DNA of 64,000 bases from Balanoglossus misakiensis (Eukaryota > Hemichordata). The stretch spans positions 4,526,001 to 4,590,000 of the forward strand of contig CM082577.2 of NCBI GenBank assembly GCA_040954595.2. Reading direction: 5' to 3'. The notes under the pieces are model-generated. The model had not been told where the DNA came from. It saw nothing but the letters and a program-made list of their open reading frames with translations, and searched no databases. Shown here piece by piece: positions 36,906 to 47,809 of the stretch. Each line of letters starts with the position of its first letter. Position 1 is the stretch's first letter. The position numbers were made by a program, and so were the translations under genes.

Positions 36906-37766
36906 GATTTCAAATTATATTTCCCTATTTCGACTGCGAATGAAGGAACGTGTTGTCAGGCGTGCTGCGCAGAATGTGTGACCCCGAGTACGCCAGCTAT
37001 GGGTGACCCCGAGAGAATGCTGACAGGAAGTGCTAGCGTAAATCCCCCGCACAGTGATTTGGTGGAGGGCTGACTTCTGCAGGCTGAGGTGTATATAAGG
37101 TTAGTTTTGTGATAAATTTCTGGCGCTCGTTATTCAGTCTCATTCATAAGACGTTGTCAGCTATCCAATGAATAAGCGGCTGTTCCACCCAACTCCCAGG
37201 CGACTGTGGGCTGTTCCAACTTGAATCAAGCTCACGAGTTACAAGTAACAAGTTACATGCAAAACGTGTGTGACTGTGAACCAATCACTTGCTTGGCAAC
37301 ATGGGTTGGGACCTATTTCTCAAAACTGTTATGTTCAGGGAAGGCACAGTCACTACAATCTTGTAGGCTTTAATAAACTAGTTAGCAGTTTTCGTCAAAG
37401 TTTAGCCTGATAAAAATAACTTCCACATTGTTCCAATATTAAATTGCTATGACAAGTTATGTAATCTATTTTTAATCCATCACATTGCCATTACATGTAT
37501 ATGGCTATTAGACAGTATACCTGTCCATGATTTGGCCCAATACCGTTTAAGATCGGTCACCATGGCAACATATATCCTTGGCAGTGACATCATGGGGAGG
37601 AGGCAGAGTTATATGATTTCATGGTCAGCTTGAGCTAGCACAACGTCACATCTGCTATTCCATTTTGTCTCTACAACAGAAATTTAAAAACAAATCTTTT
37701 CTTCTCTGCAGGTTTCAGCAAAATAAAGTACATGGCATGCATGACCTTGAAACTCTGATTTGAACC
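36906..37766. promoter_or_regulatory. bidirectional promoter interval, FKBP / CHMP6
   Basis: There are 861 bp between divergent start codons. It contains two copies of GTGACCCCGAG at 36978-36988 and 37003-37013, a TATATAA at 37092-37098 facing CHMP6, and a CCAAT motif near 37165. The distance from TATATAA to the CHMP6 ATG suggests a long 5' UTR or an untranslated first exon; neither is proven. Confidence 0.5.
36978..37013. promoter_or_regulatory. paired GTGACCCCGAG direct repeat
   Basis: Two identical 11 bp copies start 25 bp apart, just upstream of the FKBP start codon. TGACC is a nuclear-receptor half-site core, so this could be a receptor or other dimer-binding site. Function is inference. 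Confidence 0.4.
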
Positions 37767-39645
37767 ATGGGTAACCTTTTTGGCAAAAAGAAGCAGTCGA
37801 GAGTTACTGAGCAAGACAAAGCTGTACTTGTAAGTATATTGTGAACGGAGACATATTCTGCCCATTCCTGTACCATTGCCTTGGATCTTGTACAAGTTAC
37901 TTTCGATGTGAAAGCTACTCATGCACAACATGATTAATTTTCTCGAGATCAAAGTTCTTTTCCCCTCACAGACCACGAGTACCTGTGCATCACTATTGAT
38001 CGTTACCACCAGAAACTAATAAAAAGATACCCCAAAGATACGTTGTGATTTGATTTGTTTGTTTGCAGCAACTGAAACAACAAAGGGACCAATTGAAACA
38101 GTACCAGAAGAAGATCAATTTGCAGTTGGCAAAGGAGAGGGAAATAGCCAAGAAGTTATTAAAAGATGGCAAGAAAGAGTAAGTTGAACTTTGACACTAC
38201 TTTGAAACTCTTTCTCCTCAAACAGGCAACAACGCACAAATACTATGGACCCTTGGTGAGTCAGCCTTGACAAGTTGTGGAGTTGGCTAATTCACAGGTT
38301 ACGTTATGGCTCCCACTATAGTCAAACATAGTTGTAAGGCCCTGTTATTGAGGCACACCCTCGATGGGTTATGGCTATGGCTGTTTTCAGTGGAAAATAT
38401 TTTTTACATGTTATACATTCTGATATGTATGCATGCTTGGGATGAGAACCGAGCGTCAAGCCATAGTATAATGATGAGACTGTACTCCACAGAAAAGCCA
38501 AATTACTGGTGAAGAAGAAACGCTTCCAGGAGCAATTACTGGAGAAAACTGACAAACAGCTAGACAACCTGGACATGATGGTGAACGACATTGAGTTTGC
38601 TCAGGTTGAAATGAAGGTCGTCGAGGGGCTTAAAGTGGGCAATGAATGCCTCAAGAAAATGCACCAGGTAATCTTGGCTTTGGGATTTATGTGGTTGATA
38701 TGGTTCTGTGGGGGATTTCTTTGTGACTCAGTCAAAATGAAAAGATCTTCATACTTGTTTATGCTGGGTATTGTTTTCGTGTGAGAGACTATGGAAAACA
38801 TACCCCACAGGGACACTAATTGTAACTTAGCACGAATGTCACTTAATTTTTTCAGATGATGTCGATAGAAGATGTGGAGAGGATAATGGAGGAGACTCAG
38901 GAAGGAATTGAATATCAGAATGTAAGTAAATAATGCCATCGTCGTCTCAAGGCACTGTCGGTGAATGTGATCATTTTTTCATGTTCCCTTCCCATGAAAT
39001 GTGTTCAGAGAAACAGTCATTGTACCTGAAGAAGTTAATCCAGTGAGCTTGTTGAGTTTTGCAGGCAGTACAACATTGTAGAAAATGTTCTGTTTGAGTA
39101 AACTTCATATTTGAACATAAAATTATTCACTACTTCATCTCAATAAAAAATTATGACAATTAAATCATGTTTGGATCAATTTTAATTCACTTTGACAGGA
39201 AATCGACGAACTCTTGGCCGGTAGTCTGACACAGGAGGATGAGGATGCAGTCCTTGCAGAACTGGAGGCAATCACGCAACAAACAGAGGAAGAAGCAATT
39301 CAGCTGCCCGATGTTCCAGAAGATCAACTTCCTGAAATCGAAGGTGAGCTTTACCGTCAGTGTCACTGTGGTATTAGGTTAGTTTGGGAAAGTTGGGGGC
39401 ACACTGTGCCCATCACATACCATCAGTAAATAGGCTGGCAGTCAGCAGATGTTTACAAGCTGTGGGTCCAGTCATGCCTTTCTACAAGCAGAATCACGCA
39501 AAAATGTTAAATCCTAACAGTAAAAGAATGAAAAGGTGGGCCTATCTGCTGTTGAAAAGCCACTAAATGTGATTTTTCTTATATTTCAGCAGAGAAGAGA
39601 GCGAGAGAGAAGGAGAGGCAGAAAGAAATGGTCATGGCATCTTGA
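37767..39645 (+). CDS. CHMP6: charged multivesicular body protein 6 (ESCRT-III, Vps20)
   Basis: Exons: 37767-37829, 38069-38178, 38493-38667, 38856-38921, 39199-39343, 39590-39645, total 204 aa (human 201). CHMP6 links ESCRT-II to ESCRT-III and nucleates filament growth in multivesicular body sorting, abscission and related membrane scission. The protein begins MGNLFGKKK, an N-myristoylation signal followed by a basic patch, as in the family. A Snf7 core follows: basic helices (QLKQQRDQLKQYQKK, KAKLLVKKKRFQEQLLEK), then EEGLK-like VVEGLKVGNECLK, then an acidic C-terminus. Residues about 173-186 carry a MIM2-type motif (QLPDVPEDQLPE), the kind that binds VPS4 MIT domains. A polyadenylation signal AATAAA is at 40426-40431. 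Confidence 0.96.
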
Positions 39646-40811
39646 AGTGTCTTTTTCATGTAGACTTAGCAACCCGATTATTACATTAGACAGCAAGCAC
39701 GACTTTCACTCCATTCTCATCTGGTCTGCAGTTGCCCATGTACCACTCTGCCAGGAAGGATGGATCCAGCATAAGATATTTCTTGGCTGTCCAATCCAAG
39801 CCTTGTAGGAGTCACAGCCAAGTGCCAGGACTAGAATGGATGTGAACAATGGAAATGTAGATTAGCTGAAATAACTATTAGTACAGAAGCCTCAAATTTT
39901 TATAACTTTCGAAATAGAATGAGAGAAATACCCTTTTAAATACTTGACTTACTGCCTTTGAAGGTGATATATGGGGGTTGCAAATCAATCCGAACTTGCA
40001 CTTGTCAAAGGAAAATGTCACAATTTTTTTTTTCTGTTTAATATCAGCAAGACTGGGAGGACCAATGGACAAAACAATTTTGGTAGGCATTGACAAAGCT
40101 CAAGTGTTGTAAATATGTAAGGTATGATTTAGTTTTAATGATTAGTTCAATGCTTAAAAGAAGTTTGTATGCACATTAAAGTCTTTTTACTGTTATTTAT
40201 GTTGGCACACTATGCAGAGAGCTGCTTATTACTCCAACTAGTCTGTCTCTGTGAAAGTTATTAGGCACTCTTGGACAAGAACTCCAGTTTTTACATATTT
40301 GAGTTCTAAATCATTTGAAAACTCTAGTTGGCGACTTTTGTCCCTTTAATGATCACACTAACTCTGATTGTATATCTGTATTTATTACCATAAATCATCA
40401 TGCATTCTATGAAAAATCATGATTAAATAAAATGAACTGAATAAATGCATTTTCTACCGGTCTGCTAAAAGAATATCTTGTCATATTTGCCAACCCCGCA
40501 TACTTTTGGGTAGTTCTCCCATGGCACCCCTGCTCAATATCCAGACAAGAGGGGTTATCAGTGGAAAACGCTAGTTTATTTATTTACCCCTTCCACCCCC
40601 ATTTCTGTGTGTATGGGTTTATGGCAACTTTTGGCAGTGAATTCAGCCAATCAGCAGTCTGCTTCTGGGAGGTACGCATCATTTGTGTCACATGATGCAT
40701 TTCAGTTTGTGCCTTGAGATTCAACAAGACAAGTATGTCTTGATGGCAGTAGTCCAGACACATGTTCCTTGTCCTGTCTTATTCCTCTCTTGCTAATATT
40801 CACAAGTCTGC
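39646..40811. other. convergent 3' region, CHMP6 / NTHL1
   Basis: The CHMP6 3' UTR runs to about AATAAA at 40426-40431. On the other strand TTTATT at 40575-40580 is a candidate NTHL1 polyadenylation signal. The two transcripts would end about 150 bp apart. No further gene was seen. Confidence 0.55.
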
Positions 40812-42679
40812 TCACTTTTCCTCTTTTACTGCTGTCGAATCTTTCTTGGTTTTTGGTCGGACGTTGGTTCTCCCCACTGGGCAGATGCTCTGATTGAGAC
40901 AGGAGTGACACTTTGGAGCCACGGGAGAACAGATCTGTTGTCCAAATCCAACAAGTAACCAGTTGATTTCCTTCCAATATTCTCTGCAGCCAGAAAAAAA
41001 AAGTCGAAAATGTATACGGATGTTTCCATCATTTCTGATTGGAGAGAGAAGTAGTCAATCCTGCATTCATGAAAACAATAAAGTCCTGTATAAAACAAAA
41101 ATTCAGTGGTCAATTGTAATGGGAGAACATAAGAACAGTTTGTCCAACATGTCACCTTGGTAACCAATCTTCTAAGGCCTTTCTGGTATCTTCCGGCTGA
41201 TTGGTTGTCTTCTTCACCCACTTCAATCTGTTGCTGATTCTGTGTACATGCGTATCCACGCCAATTCCTGATAACTTATCCCAGGCAATAGTCATACACA
41301 AATACGCCATTTTGGGTCCCACTCCAGGAAGCTGACATAAGCCCTCCACTGTGTTTGGAATGTCATTGTCATATTTTTCTGCCAGAATTTGGCTGGTCTT
41401 CTTGATGTAGTCAACTTTCCTCTGGAAATAAAGGTGAATGTGCAATGGGTGAGTCGATCATCACACAAAATTTTGCAGTGCAATGTGTACAGAATTATTA
41501 AAGAAATCTCTTAAATTTAACAGAATGTCTTCATTTTGGATGAAGAAACTTAAAAAACACTTGTACTTACATCATATAATACACATGCAGAAAATCAGGT
41601 GATGATTATATTACTTAAGATGTGTGACGTGTATGTGTGTGTAACATGTGTAAATGTATGTGGGTGTCCAAGTTGCAAAACTAAAATAAAAGAGATGGTG
41701 CCAACATTCAACAAACATTACCTTCCAGAAACCAACAGGATAGATCAATTCCCCAAGTGTTTTATCATCGGTTTTCAGAATATTCTCAACAGTACATCCG
41801 TGAGCTTTCAACTTATCCATGGCTGCCGCCGTGACTTGATCTTTAGTTTGACTGGACAACATGAGAGACAGCAATGTCTGGTACCTATACACCTGAGAGA
41901 ACAAGGGAATTTATAGTAAATTGATTGAGTATGAAACAATTATGTTTTTAAAAGTCAACAACCACCTGGATTGATAGTTGTCAGTAAACACTGGCCAGGC
42001 AGACCCTGCAGCCATATATGTACACTACTTATTAAGAGACGAACTTTCAAATGACGGATGACAGATTTTTTTAATAATATGAGTAAAATGCAACCTTAGA
42101 AGTGGGAGAACTTTAAACTGGTGGTATATATGATGCATGCGTTTGGGCCAAGGATTCTTATCTATCATATACAACCAACATTAGCAATTGACATTGTTTT
42201 CAGTTTACCGGAGGTGAGGCTGCCACATCCGCAATTCTTTCACAACCCATACTGTCAACAGGGGCATCATGGTGCTTCCTCATCTCTCGTATGTTTGCTA
42301 GTTGTTCCCTCCAATGTGGTGGCTCCCATTTCGGTGGTCCCGCTCGAGATCCACTGGAGCTGTCATCCATTGGTTCTGTTTTAACGGTTTTTGCTGTTTG
42401 TCCCTTTCTAGTCATTTTCACTGGCTTTTCGTCAGCCTGGATTTCCTTTGTGTCGTACTCTATCTTGATATGGTTCCTTTTGGAAGGAGATGTTTTTGTC
42501 CTCTGTGGCTGGTCATCACTTGAGTTAGTTGTGTGTGTCAATGTTCCCAAACGTTTTGGATGATTCGACTTATCTGCACTCTTCGTCTTCAGGTGTGACA
42601 TGGACCTTGTACATCTTTGTGTGTTGCTGAAATACTTTGATGTACTCATGATTCTCATGCAGTTGCTGCTGAACTGCAT
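40812..42679 (-). CDS. NTHL1: endonuclease III-like DNA glycosylase/AP lyase
   Basis: Exons in order: 42679-42209, 41892-41722, 41421-41156, 40983-40812, giving up to 359 aa (human about 304-312). The enzyme excises oxidised pyrimidines and nicks the strand in base-excision repair, in nucleus and mitochondria. Visible family features: [18 protein letters not shown]; the helix-hairpin-helix [11 protein letters not shown] with the catalytic Lys; GVDTHVHRI with the catalytic Asp; and a C-terminal 4Fe-4S loop with Cys spacing C-x6-C-x2-C-x5-C ([13 protein letters not shown]). The N-terminus is Lys/Ser/Thr-rich and lacks acidic residues in the first 30 or so, which fits mitochondrial targeting. 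Several Met codons (42679, 42658, 42649) compete as start; the longest is given. Divergent to PRPSAP. Confidence 0.94.
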
Positions 42680-42912
42680 GTGCCCATCTGAAAGTGTACT
42701 AAGATCAGGAAAAAAAGGAGTGACAGACTGACAGTATTAATTGATCATTGATGAGTAAACAGTGCATGGGTGACTGGTATTAATGCTTACACATTCTCAA
42801 AATCTATGAGCTCGCCTTCATCAAGATTTAAAAAGGATTAAACGTGTCTCAATTCAGAAATGAAGCAGATCCTCCGTTTGCTATATCATGGAGAAACTGC
42901 CCACCACTCTAA

Positions 42913-42927
42913 CCCCCCCCCCCCCCC
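42913..42927. repeat. poly-C tract (15 C)
   Basis: C homopolymer between NTHL1 and PRPSAP, followed by CACCCC. Confidence 0.9.
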
Positions 42928-43409
42928 TCACCCCACCACTGTTGTGAGTGGGACATGTGACACTATGTTTACCCATGTATTTTACGTTTATCTTGCCTAG
43001 TTATGTTGCTATATATAAAACTAACGACAAACCTGCTGAATTATCCTTCGTTCGCTACCGGCGAATGGACCTTTAATTTAGCCCTCCTTCGATGAAATTG
43101 AAATGCCCCTCGTGCAAATTGTGTATGTTTACTGCCCTCTACGATTGAACAGTCGCCACCAAAGACACGTGACATGGATCTTTCTAAACGTGTGTTACCC
43201 GATGTGAGATAGTGGTGGAGTTGTGTTGCTTCGTGTCAAAATTTCTGTTATATGAGCTAGCTGGAAGTTGAATCGCAGCAACCGTATTTGCATGCGCACT
43301 GTTTATTGACAGTGACAAAATTTTGCATCCAGTAAAAAGAAACTAATCGATCGGCTGACATTCGCAACAAGCACACCACTGCAGTAGTTTGGCTCGCAAG
43401 CAACACTTT

Positions 43410-43421
43410 GCCGCCATTTTG
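43410..43421 (-). promoter_or_regulatory. YY1-like element
   Basis: The minus strand reads CAAAATGGCGGC, close to the YY1 consensus AAGATGGCGGC. It lies 121 bp upstream of the PRPSAP start codon. Confidence 0.45.
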
Positions 43422-43541
43422 GTAAATCACATTTCGGTCTTGTTGTTATGATCAAGCACACCATCCGGGTTGATGAACAGTAAAGTCGGCCTTCCACGGG
43501 TAAACCGAGAGCTTGGATTTGCCACGCGAACATCGGGAGCC

Positions 43542-46500
43542 ATGAACACCGCACCGAAGGGTGCGATGGTAGTTTTTACCACCAATTCTCACCCTGAATT
43601 GGCCCAGCTCGTCACAAGGTGTGTGGACTGACCGTGTTTGTTCATATATACACTCAGGCCTTTAGCCTACAATTATTTTAACAAAGCGTGTTCACCGAGA
43701 GCCATTTCCACTGTTCACTTCCAGTATTTCTTAGATACTTGTCTGTGGTATCACTATCTTTAAACGGAAAAAGTAGTTTACTCTGTAGGAAAATGGCTAT
43801 GTTACTTCTTAGTTCTAGAAGAGACTGTTGGGAAACTAGCAAGCTTCTTTTGTTGGATGCCTTTCTAGGTAAACATTGAGAATAAAGGATTGTTATCGGG
43901 TGCTAATGAACCTGACCGTAAGAATAAACAAAACTGGACCTAACAATGGAGTTTCCCAACATTCTCTTCTACTTGTAACTGTGATCATAGACCCTAGAGA
44001 ATGATGTATCATATGGTAAAGAAATGTCAGAAAATGTGTGACTTATCAATAAAAAAATACAGTAATCTGAAAGGCAAACTAAGTCAGACTCACAGCTACT
44101 AAGGAACGCCATGCAGATAACAAAGATAAATTCCAAATAGTTACTGAATAACCTGAAGGAAGAAAAAAGAATAATTTGAAGGATGTAAAGAAGTTCTATT
44201 CCATCCAATTTGTTTTATGACCGTCTTCGGATTTTTTTTATTTTACAGTCGGCTTGGTATTCAGGCAGGGTTATGCACAGTTTATCTTCAGGATAACAAA
44301 GGTAAATTCAAACATTAATCAAAATCTCCACAGAAGGTGGATACAGCCCTTTGGATAGTGTGGTGTCAGTTGTGTCAATGTGTATGTATGTCTATAAAGT
44401 GTTCATAGTTACATGGTTTCAAATTCTGACTTGTGGTCAAATCTCAAATTGAACCATGTTCACTGCCTTCTGTGGGTGTGATTTGTCATATATAGCAGTA
44501 TTACAGTAACTGCTATCATAGTTTGTTGGTAACGCATGGATAACATTAGATGACATTGCATTCCAAAATTCATTTTTTTTTGCAGAAACATATGTACAGC
44601 TGGGTGAATCAGTACGAGGCAAAGATGTCTTTGTCATTGGAACTGGTACAAAGTAAGTTGACACGACAAGGGTTCCCCACTCACTTGAACAGTGTTTGTT
44701 CCCCATGTTAGCAGAAGTGATACCGGGGTTCCCAAATCATTTACCACTGTTTCCCAACCTAAGCAAAAACACTGACATTTTCAATATTATTTCTCAATTT
44801 TTGGCTTTCACAATAAATTTATTTAAAAAGACACCTGTTGCCACACAATGATGGTAGGTAAAATTATTCACACAACCCTATGTCCTGATACGAGAGGTCG
44901 CTTCACAGGCCACAACATATTTTACAACTTAGGGAGAAGGATTTAATTGATCAATCATTAAAAGTATATTTTCTCCCTGTTTTTTTTATCATCAGAAATG
45001 TGAATAATTCCATCATGGAAGTGTTGATCACTGCGTACTGTGCCAAGACCTCGTGCTCAAAACGTGTGGTTGGTGTCATTCCGTATCTACCCTACAGCAA
45101 ACAGAGTCAGATGAGGAAGAGAGGCTCGATCGTGTCCAAGTTGCTGGCACAGATGATGTGCAGAGCAGGTACTGTATCAGGACTTGTAATCATCATAGTC
45201 CAGTGGCTGGAGTGGTGGACTCATGGTCAGGGGATTGTGGCTTCGAGCCCCAGCATGACTGGTGTTGTGTCCTTGAGCAAGGCACTTTACTTCTCATTGC
45301 TTCTCCCCACCCAGGAGTAATGGGTACCTAGTAGGACAGAGACTGCAATGTGTGTGTTTAGCTCTGCTGCGCTGATTACGTGAGCTGTTGTTTGCTCCCC
45401 AGGAAGATGAATGGAATACTTGTCCATTGAAAGGGACTTTGTCAAGTCATGCAGTGTACTCCCCGGAACTCCATTATCATGATGATTGTGATGTTACATG
45501 TATGCAGTTAGCCAACAATGTATCAGATATACAGGGAGGGCCCACTGTTGTTCATTGTATAACATTGGCATTGTTTATTATTTTTTTATTTTGTAGGCCT
45601 TGATCATGTAATTACTATGGATCTCCATCATAAAGAAATACAGGGATTTTTCGATGTTCCAGTAGATAATCTTAGAGCGTCACCATTTATTTTACAATAC
45701 ATTCAGGAAAATGTGAGTGGATTTTTTTAGCAGTGTTGGGTTTGTGAGAGTCTGTCTGTGTACCACCTTGTAATTGTTTTGCCTACTACAGCTAACTTTT
45801 ACCACACACTCATGTAGCATAGTTGGGCAAATAAGTCTCCAGAGTTGAAAAGCTGAGAAGTATGTTTTGCATTTTGACGCAGATCCCGGACTACAGAAAC
45901 GCTGTCATAGTTGCCAGGAACCCGGGGTCGGCCAAGAGGGCCACGTCGTTTGCAGAAAGACTTCGCCTGGCCCTGGCGGTGATACACGGCGAACAGAAAA
46001 TAGCCGAGTCCGACGTGGTGGACGGACGACACTCTCCGCCCACCGTCTCGCCTTACAGAGTCACTGGTACCGGATTGGAAACTGTGCCGTGTAAGTGATT
46101 GATCACAAGGGAAAATTATGTGTGGTGGGATTTGCAGAATACAGTACAGTCTGCAGAAGTGACTGAAAATGAAATGTCTCTGAACGTATATCACCTTGAG
46201 TTTTGACTTACAATATTATTTTTAAGTTCAACGAGATGTGTAAATTATGGGAATGTTAAGTGTTGCTAATTTTGTGCCTTGCAGTGTTGACACCGAAGGA
46301 AAAACCGCCAATCAATGTGGTCGGCGATGTTGGAGGAAGAATAGCTATCATTGTGGTAAGATTCATGCGTTTGCGTGTGATTTCGCTACAGGGTTTTTGT
46401 AGCCGAGTGTACTGTGATCGGGTCAAAGGTTAATTAACATCATTGTGACATCACAACTTTCACCTTAGAAATTATTAGAACTGCATGTGTGAGAGACATC

Positions 46501-47809
46501 TTTGGAGTGGAGCATGAGTTAATCACTTTCTAACTTTCATTTTTTTCCCCTGGATGTTTGCATGCTAACAGGATGATATGATAGACGACGTGGAGTCCTT
46601 TGTCACCGCTGCGGAGATCCTGAAAGAGAGGGGCGCGTACAAGATCTATGCAATGGCGACGCACGGTCTGCTGTCGTCAGACGCTCCCAAACGGATCGAA
46701 GAGTCTGCCCTCGATGAGGTAGGTCAATTTGTATTTTTTCAAAATAAAGCTTGGGGGTATATATAGCATTAACCATTTCCGAACTTAGCTAACGCAACCC
46801 AGTAGCATTTAGAGCCAATCCTTTATTCATGGCATTTAGTGTAATTTGCATTTAGAGGTTACAGGTTAATTATATGCATGGGTTCTTTCTTGGCAACATG
46901 ATATAGCAAGTCATATAATCCAGTTCCTTACTAATATAAAAAAAATACCATATTTGACGAAGTACAAGGCCGTGTCAGATATATTGTCACTAAAAGTTTT
47001 TGATCTCTCCCATTCTTTTAAAGGGGCATTTGTTATGCACAAATGACCCTTTGTTTACCGTAACATTCTGTGTGCCAACAAAAGGCCTTTCGTTTATATC
47101 TGTAGAAATGCCCATGTTAACTGATGTGGACCTTTAAGCTAAACTTGCGGCAAGTTTATGCAAATTTATTCACATCAGGTAATTTAGGGCGTATAAGTGT
47201 TGTACTTGGTCGAATGTGTTAGTTGCACTTCCATCACACGTATAGAACTTTTAATAGTAGTGCACCCTTTGAGGTGAGAAGAATTTGTTCATGAACGTCA
47301 CCAGAAATGTTTGAATGTTGATTTTTTCCGTTTTCGACCTATCATGTTCATTTGTTTCTTTGTGGACTTAGGTTGTTGTGACTAACTCTGTACCGCATGA
47401 CCTGCAGAAACTGCAGTGTAGAAAAATCCAGACAATCGACGTAAGTCCAATAATTGCCGAGGCCATACGCCGCATCCATCATGGGGAGAGTATGTCATAC
47501 CTCTTCAGAAATATCTCATCCGATGACTAACAGGCATCTGGCTGGGGTACCCTCTGTATCCTCTCATATATATTCCTCCTCCTCCTCACTTGTTAATACA
47601 AACAAAACTGTGTGTGACACTCTAGGTTTTTCTTATGTCTGATGTTTCAGGTTGTGGTGACAAACACTGTCCCACATGAACTCCAGAAACTGCAATGTAA
47701 TAAAATCCAGACCATTGACATCAGCATAATTTTGTCGGAAGCCATCAGACGCATCCACTTTGGGGAGTCCATGTCCTACCTCTTCAGAAATATTACCTCG
47801 GAAGATTAG
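43542..47809 (+). CDS. PRPSAP: phosphoribosyl pyrophosphate synthetase-associated protein
   Basis: Exons: 43542-43618, 44249-44301, 44586-44652, 44996-45168, 45597-45712, 45883-46090, 46285-46355, 46572-46718, then either 47372-47530 or 47651-47809. Each form is 356 aa, the length of vertebrate PRPSAP1/2. These are non-catalytic partners of PRPP synthetase that damp its activity. Family features: [40 protein letters not shown], and [14 protein letters not shown]. The PRPP-loop signature of active synthetases (DDMADTCGT) is replaced by [10 protein letters not shown]. There is also the insert around [14 protein letters not shown] before the loop that marks associated proteins. Both support a regulatory, not enzymatic, role. 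One gene here versus two in vertebrates, so PRPSAP1 and PRPSAP2 cannot be told apart. Confidence 0.93.
45190..45470 (+). mobile_element. tRNA-derived SINE in PRPSAP intron 4
   Basis: It has an A-box-like TAGTCCAGTGGCTGG (45198-45212) and a B-box-like GGCTTCGAGCC (45239-45249), the spacing of a tRNA promoter. A central block follows: TGTCCTTGAGCAAGGCAC, then CCCACCCAGGAGTAATGGG. Similar central blocks occur in SINEs of many marine invertebrates. The ends are not sharply defined and no target-site duplication was confirmed. Confidence 0.75.
46948..47220. mobile_element. possible MITE with inverted ends in PRPSAP intron 8
   Basis: The left arm ATATTTGACGAAGTACAA (46950 on) matches the reverse complement of the right arm, ACATTCGACCAAGTACAA, at 15 of 18 positions. 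The interior is non-coding. Exact ends and superfamily are unknown. Confidence 0.4.
47372..47530 (+). CDS. PRPSAP alternative last exon A
   Basis: Begins [16 protein letters not shown] and ends [11 protein letters not shown] followed by TAA. The acceptor is GACTTAG and the entry phase is 0, as for exon B. Forty-two of 52 residues match exon B; the length is identical. An internal ATCGAC|GTAAGT near 47441 is a strong cryptic donor. Because it ends in a stop, exon A cannot precede exon B in a coding transcript, so A and B are alternatives. Confidence 0.85.
   Translation, partial: VVVTNSVPHDLQKLQCRKIQTIDVSPIIAEAIRRIHHGESMSYLFRNISSDD
47651..47809 (+). CDS. PRPSAP alternative last exon B
   Basis: Begins [16 protein letters not shown] and ends [11 protein letters not shown] followed by TAG, with acceptor GATGTTTCAG and entry phase 0. 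It is as intact as exon A, with mostly conservative differences. Use of B requires skipping A. Confidence 0.85.
   Translation, partial: VVVTNTVPHELQKLQCNKIQTIDISIILSEAIRRIHFGESMSYLFRNITSED

Larger units (their letters stand above)
42680..43541. promoter_or_regulatory. bidirectional promoter interval, NTHL1 / PRPSAP
   Basis: There are 862 bp between divergent start codons. It contains an E-box CACGTG at 43166-43171 and a YY1-type element GCCGCCATTTTG at 43410-43421, plus a poly-C tract at 42913-42927. An acceptor-like TTTCAG just upstream of the NTHL1 ATG leaves room for an untranslated NTHL1 first exon. Confidence 0.5.

Noticed and set aside
45190-45260. Possible tRNA gene
   Set aside because: A and B boxes are present but no full cloverleaf is evident, and the SINE body follows directly, so it is a SINE head and not a functional tRNA.
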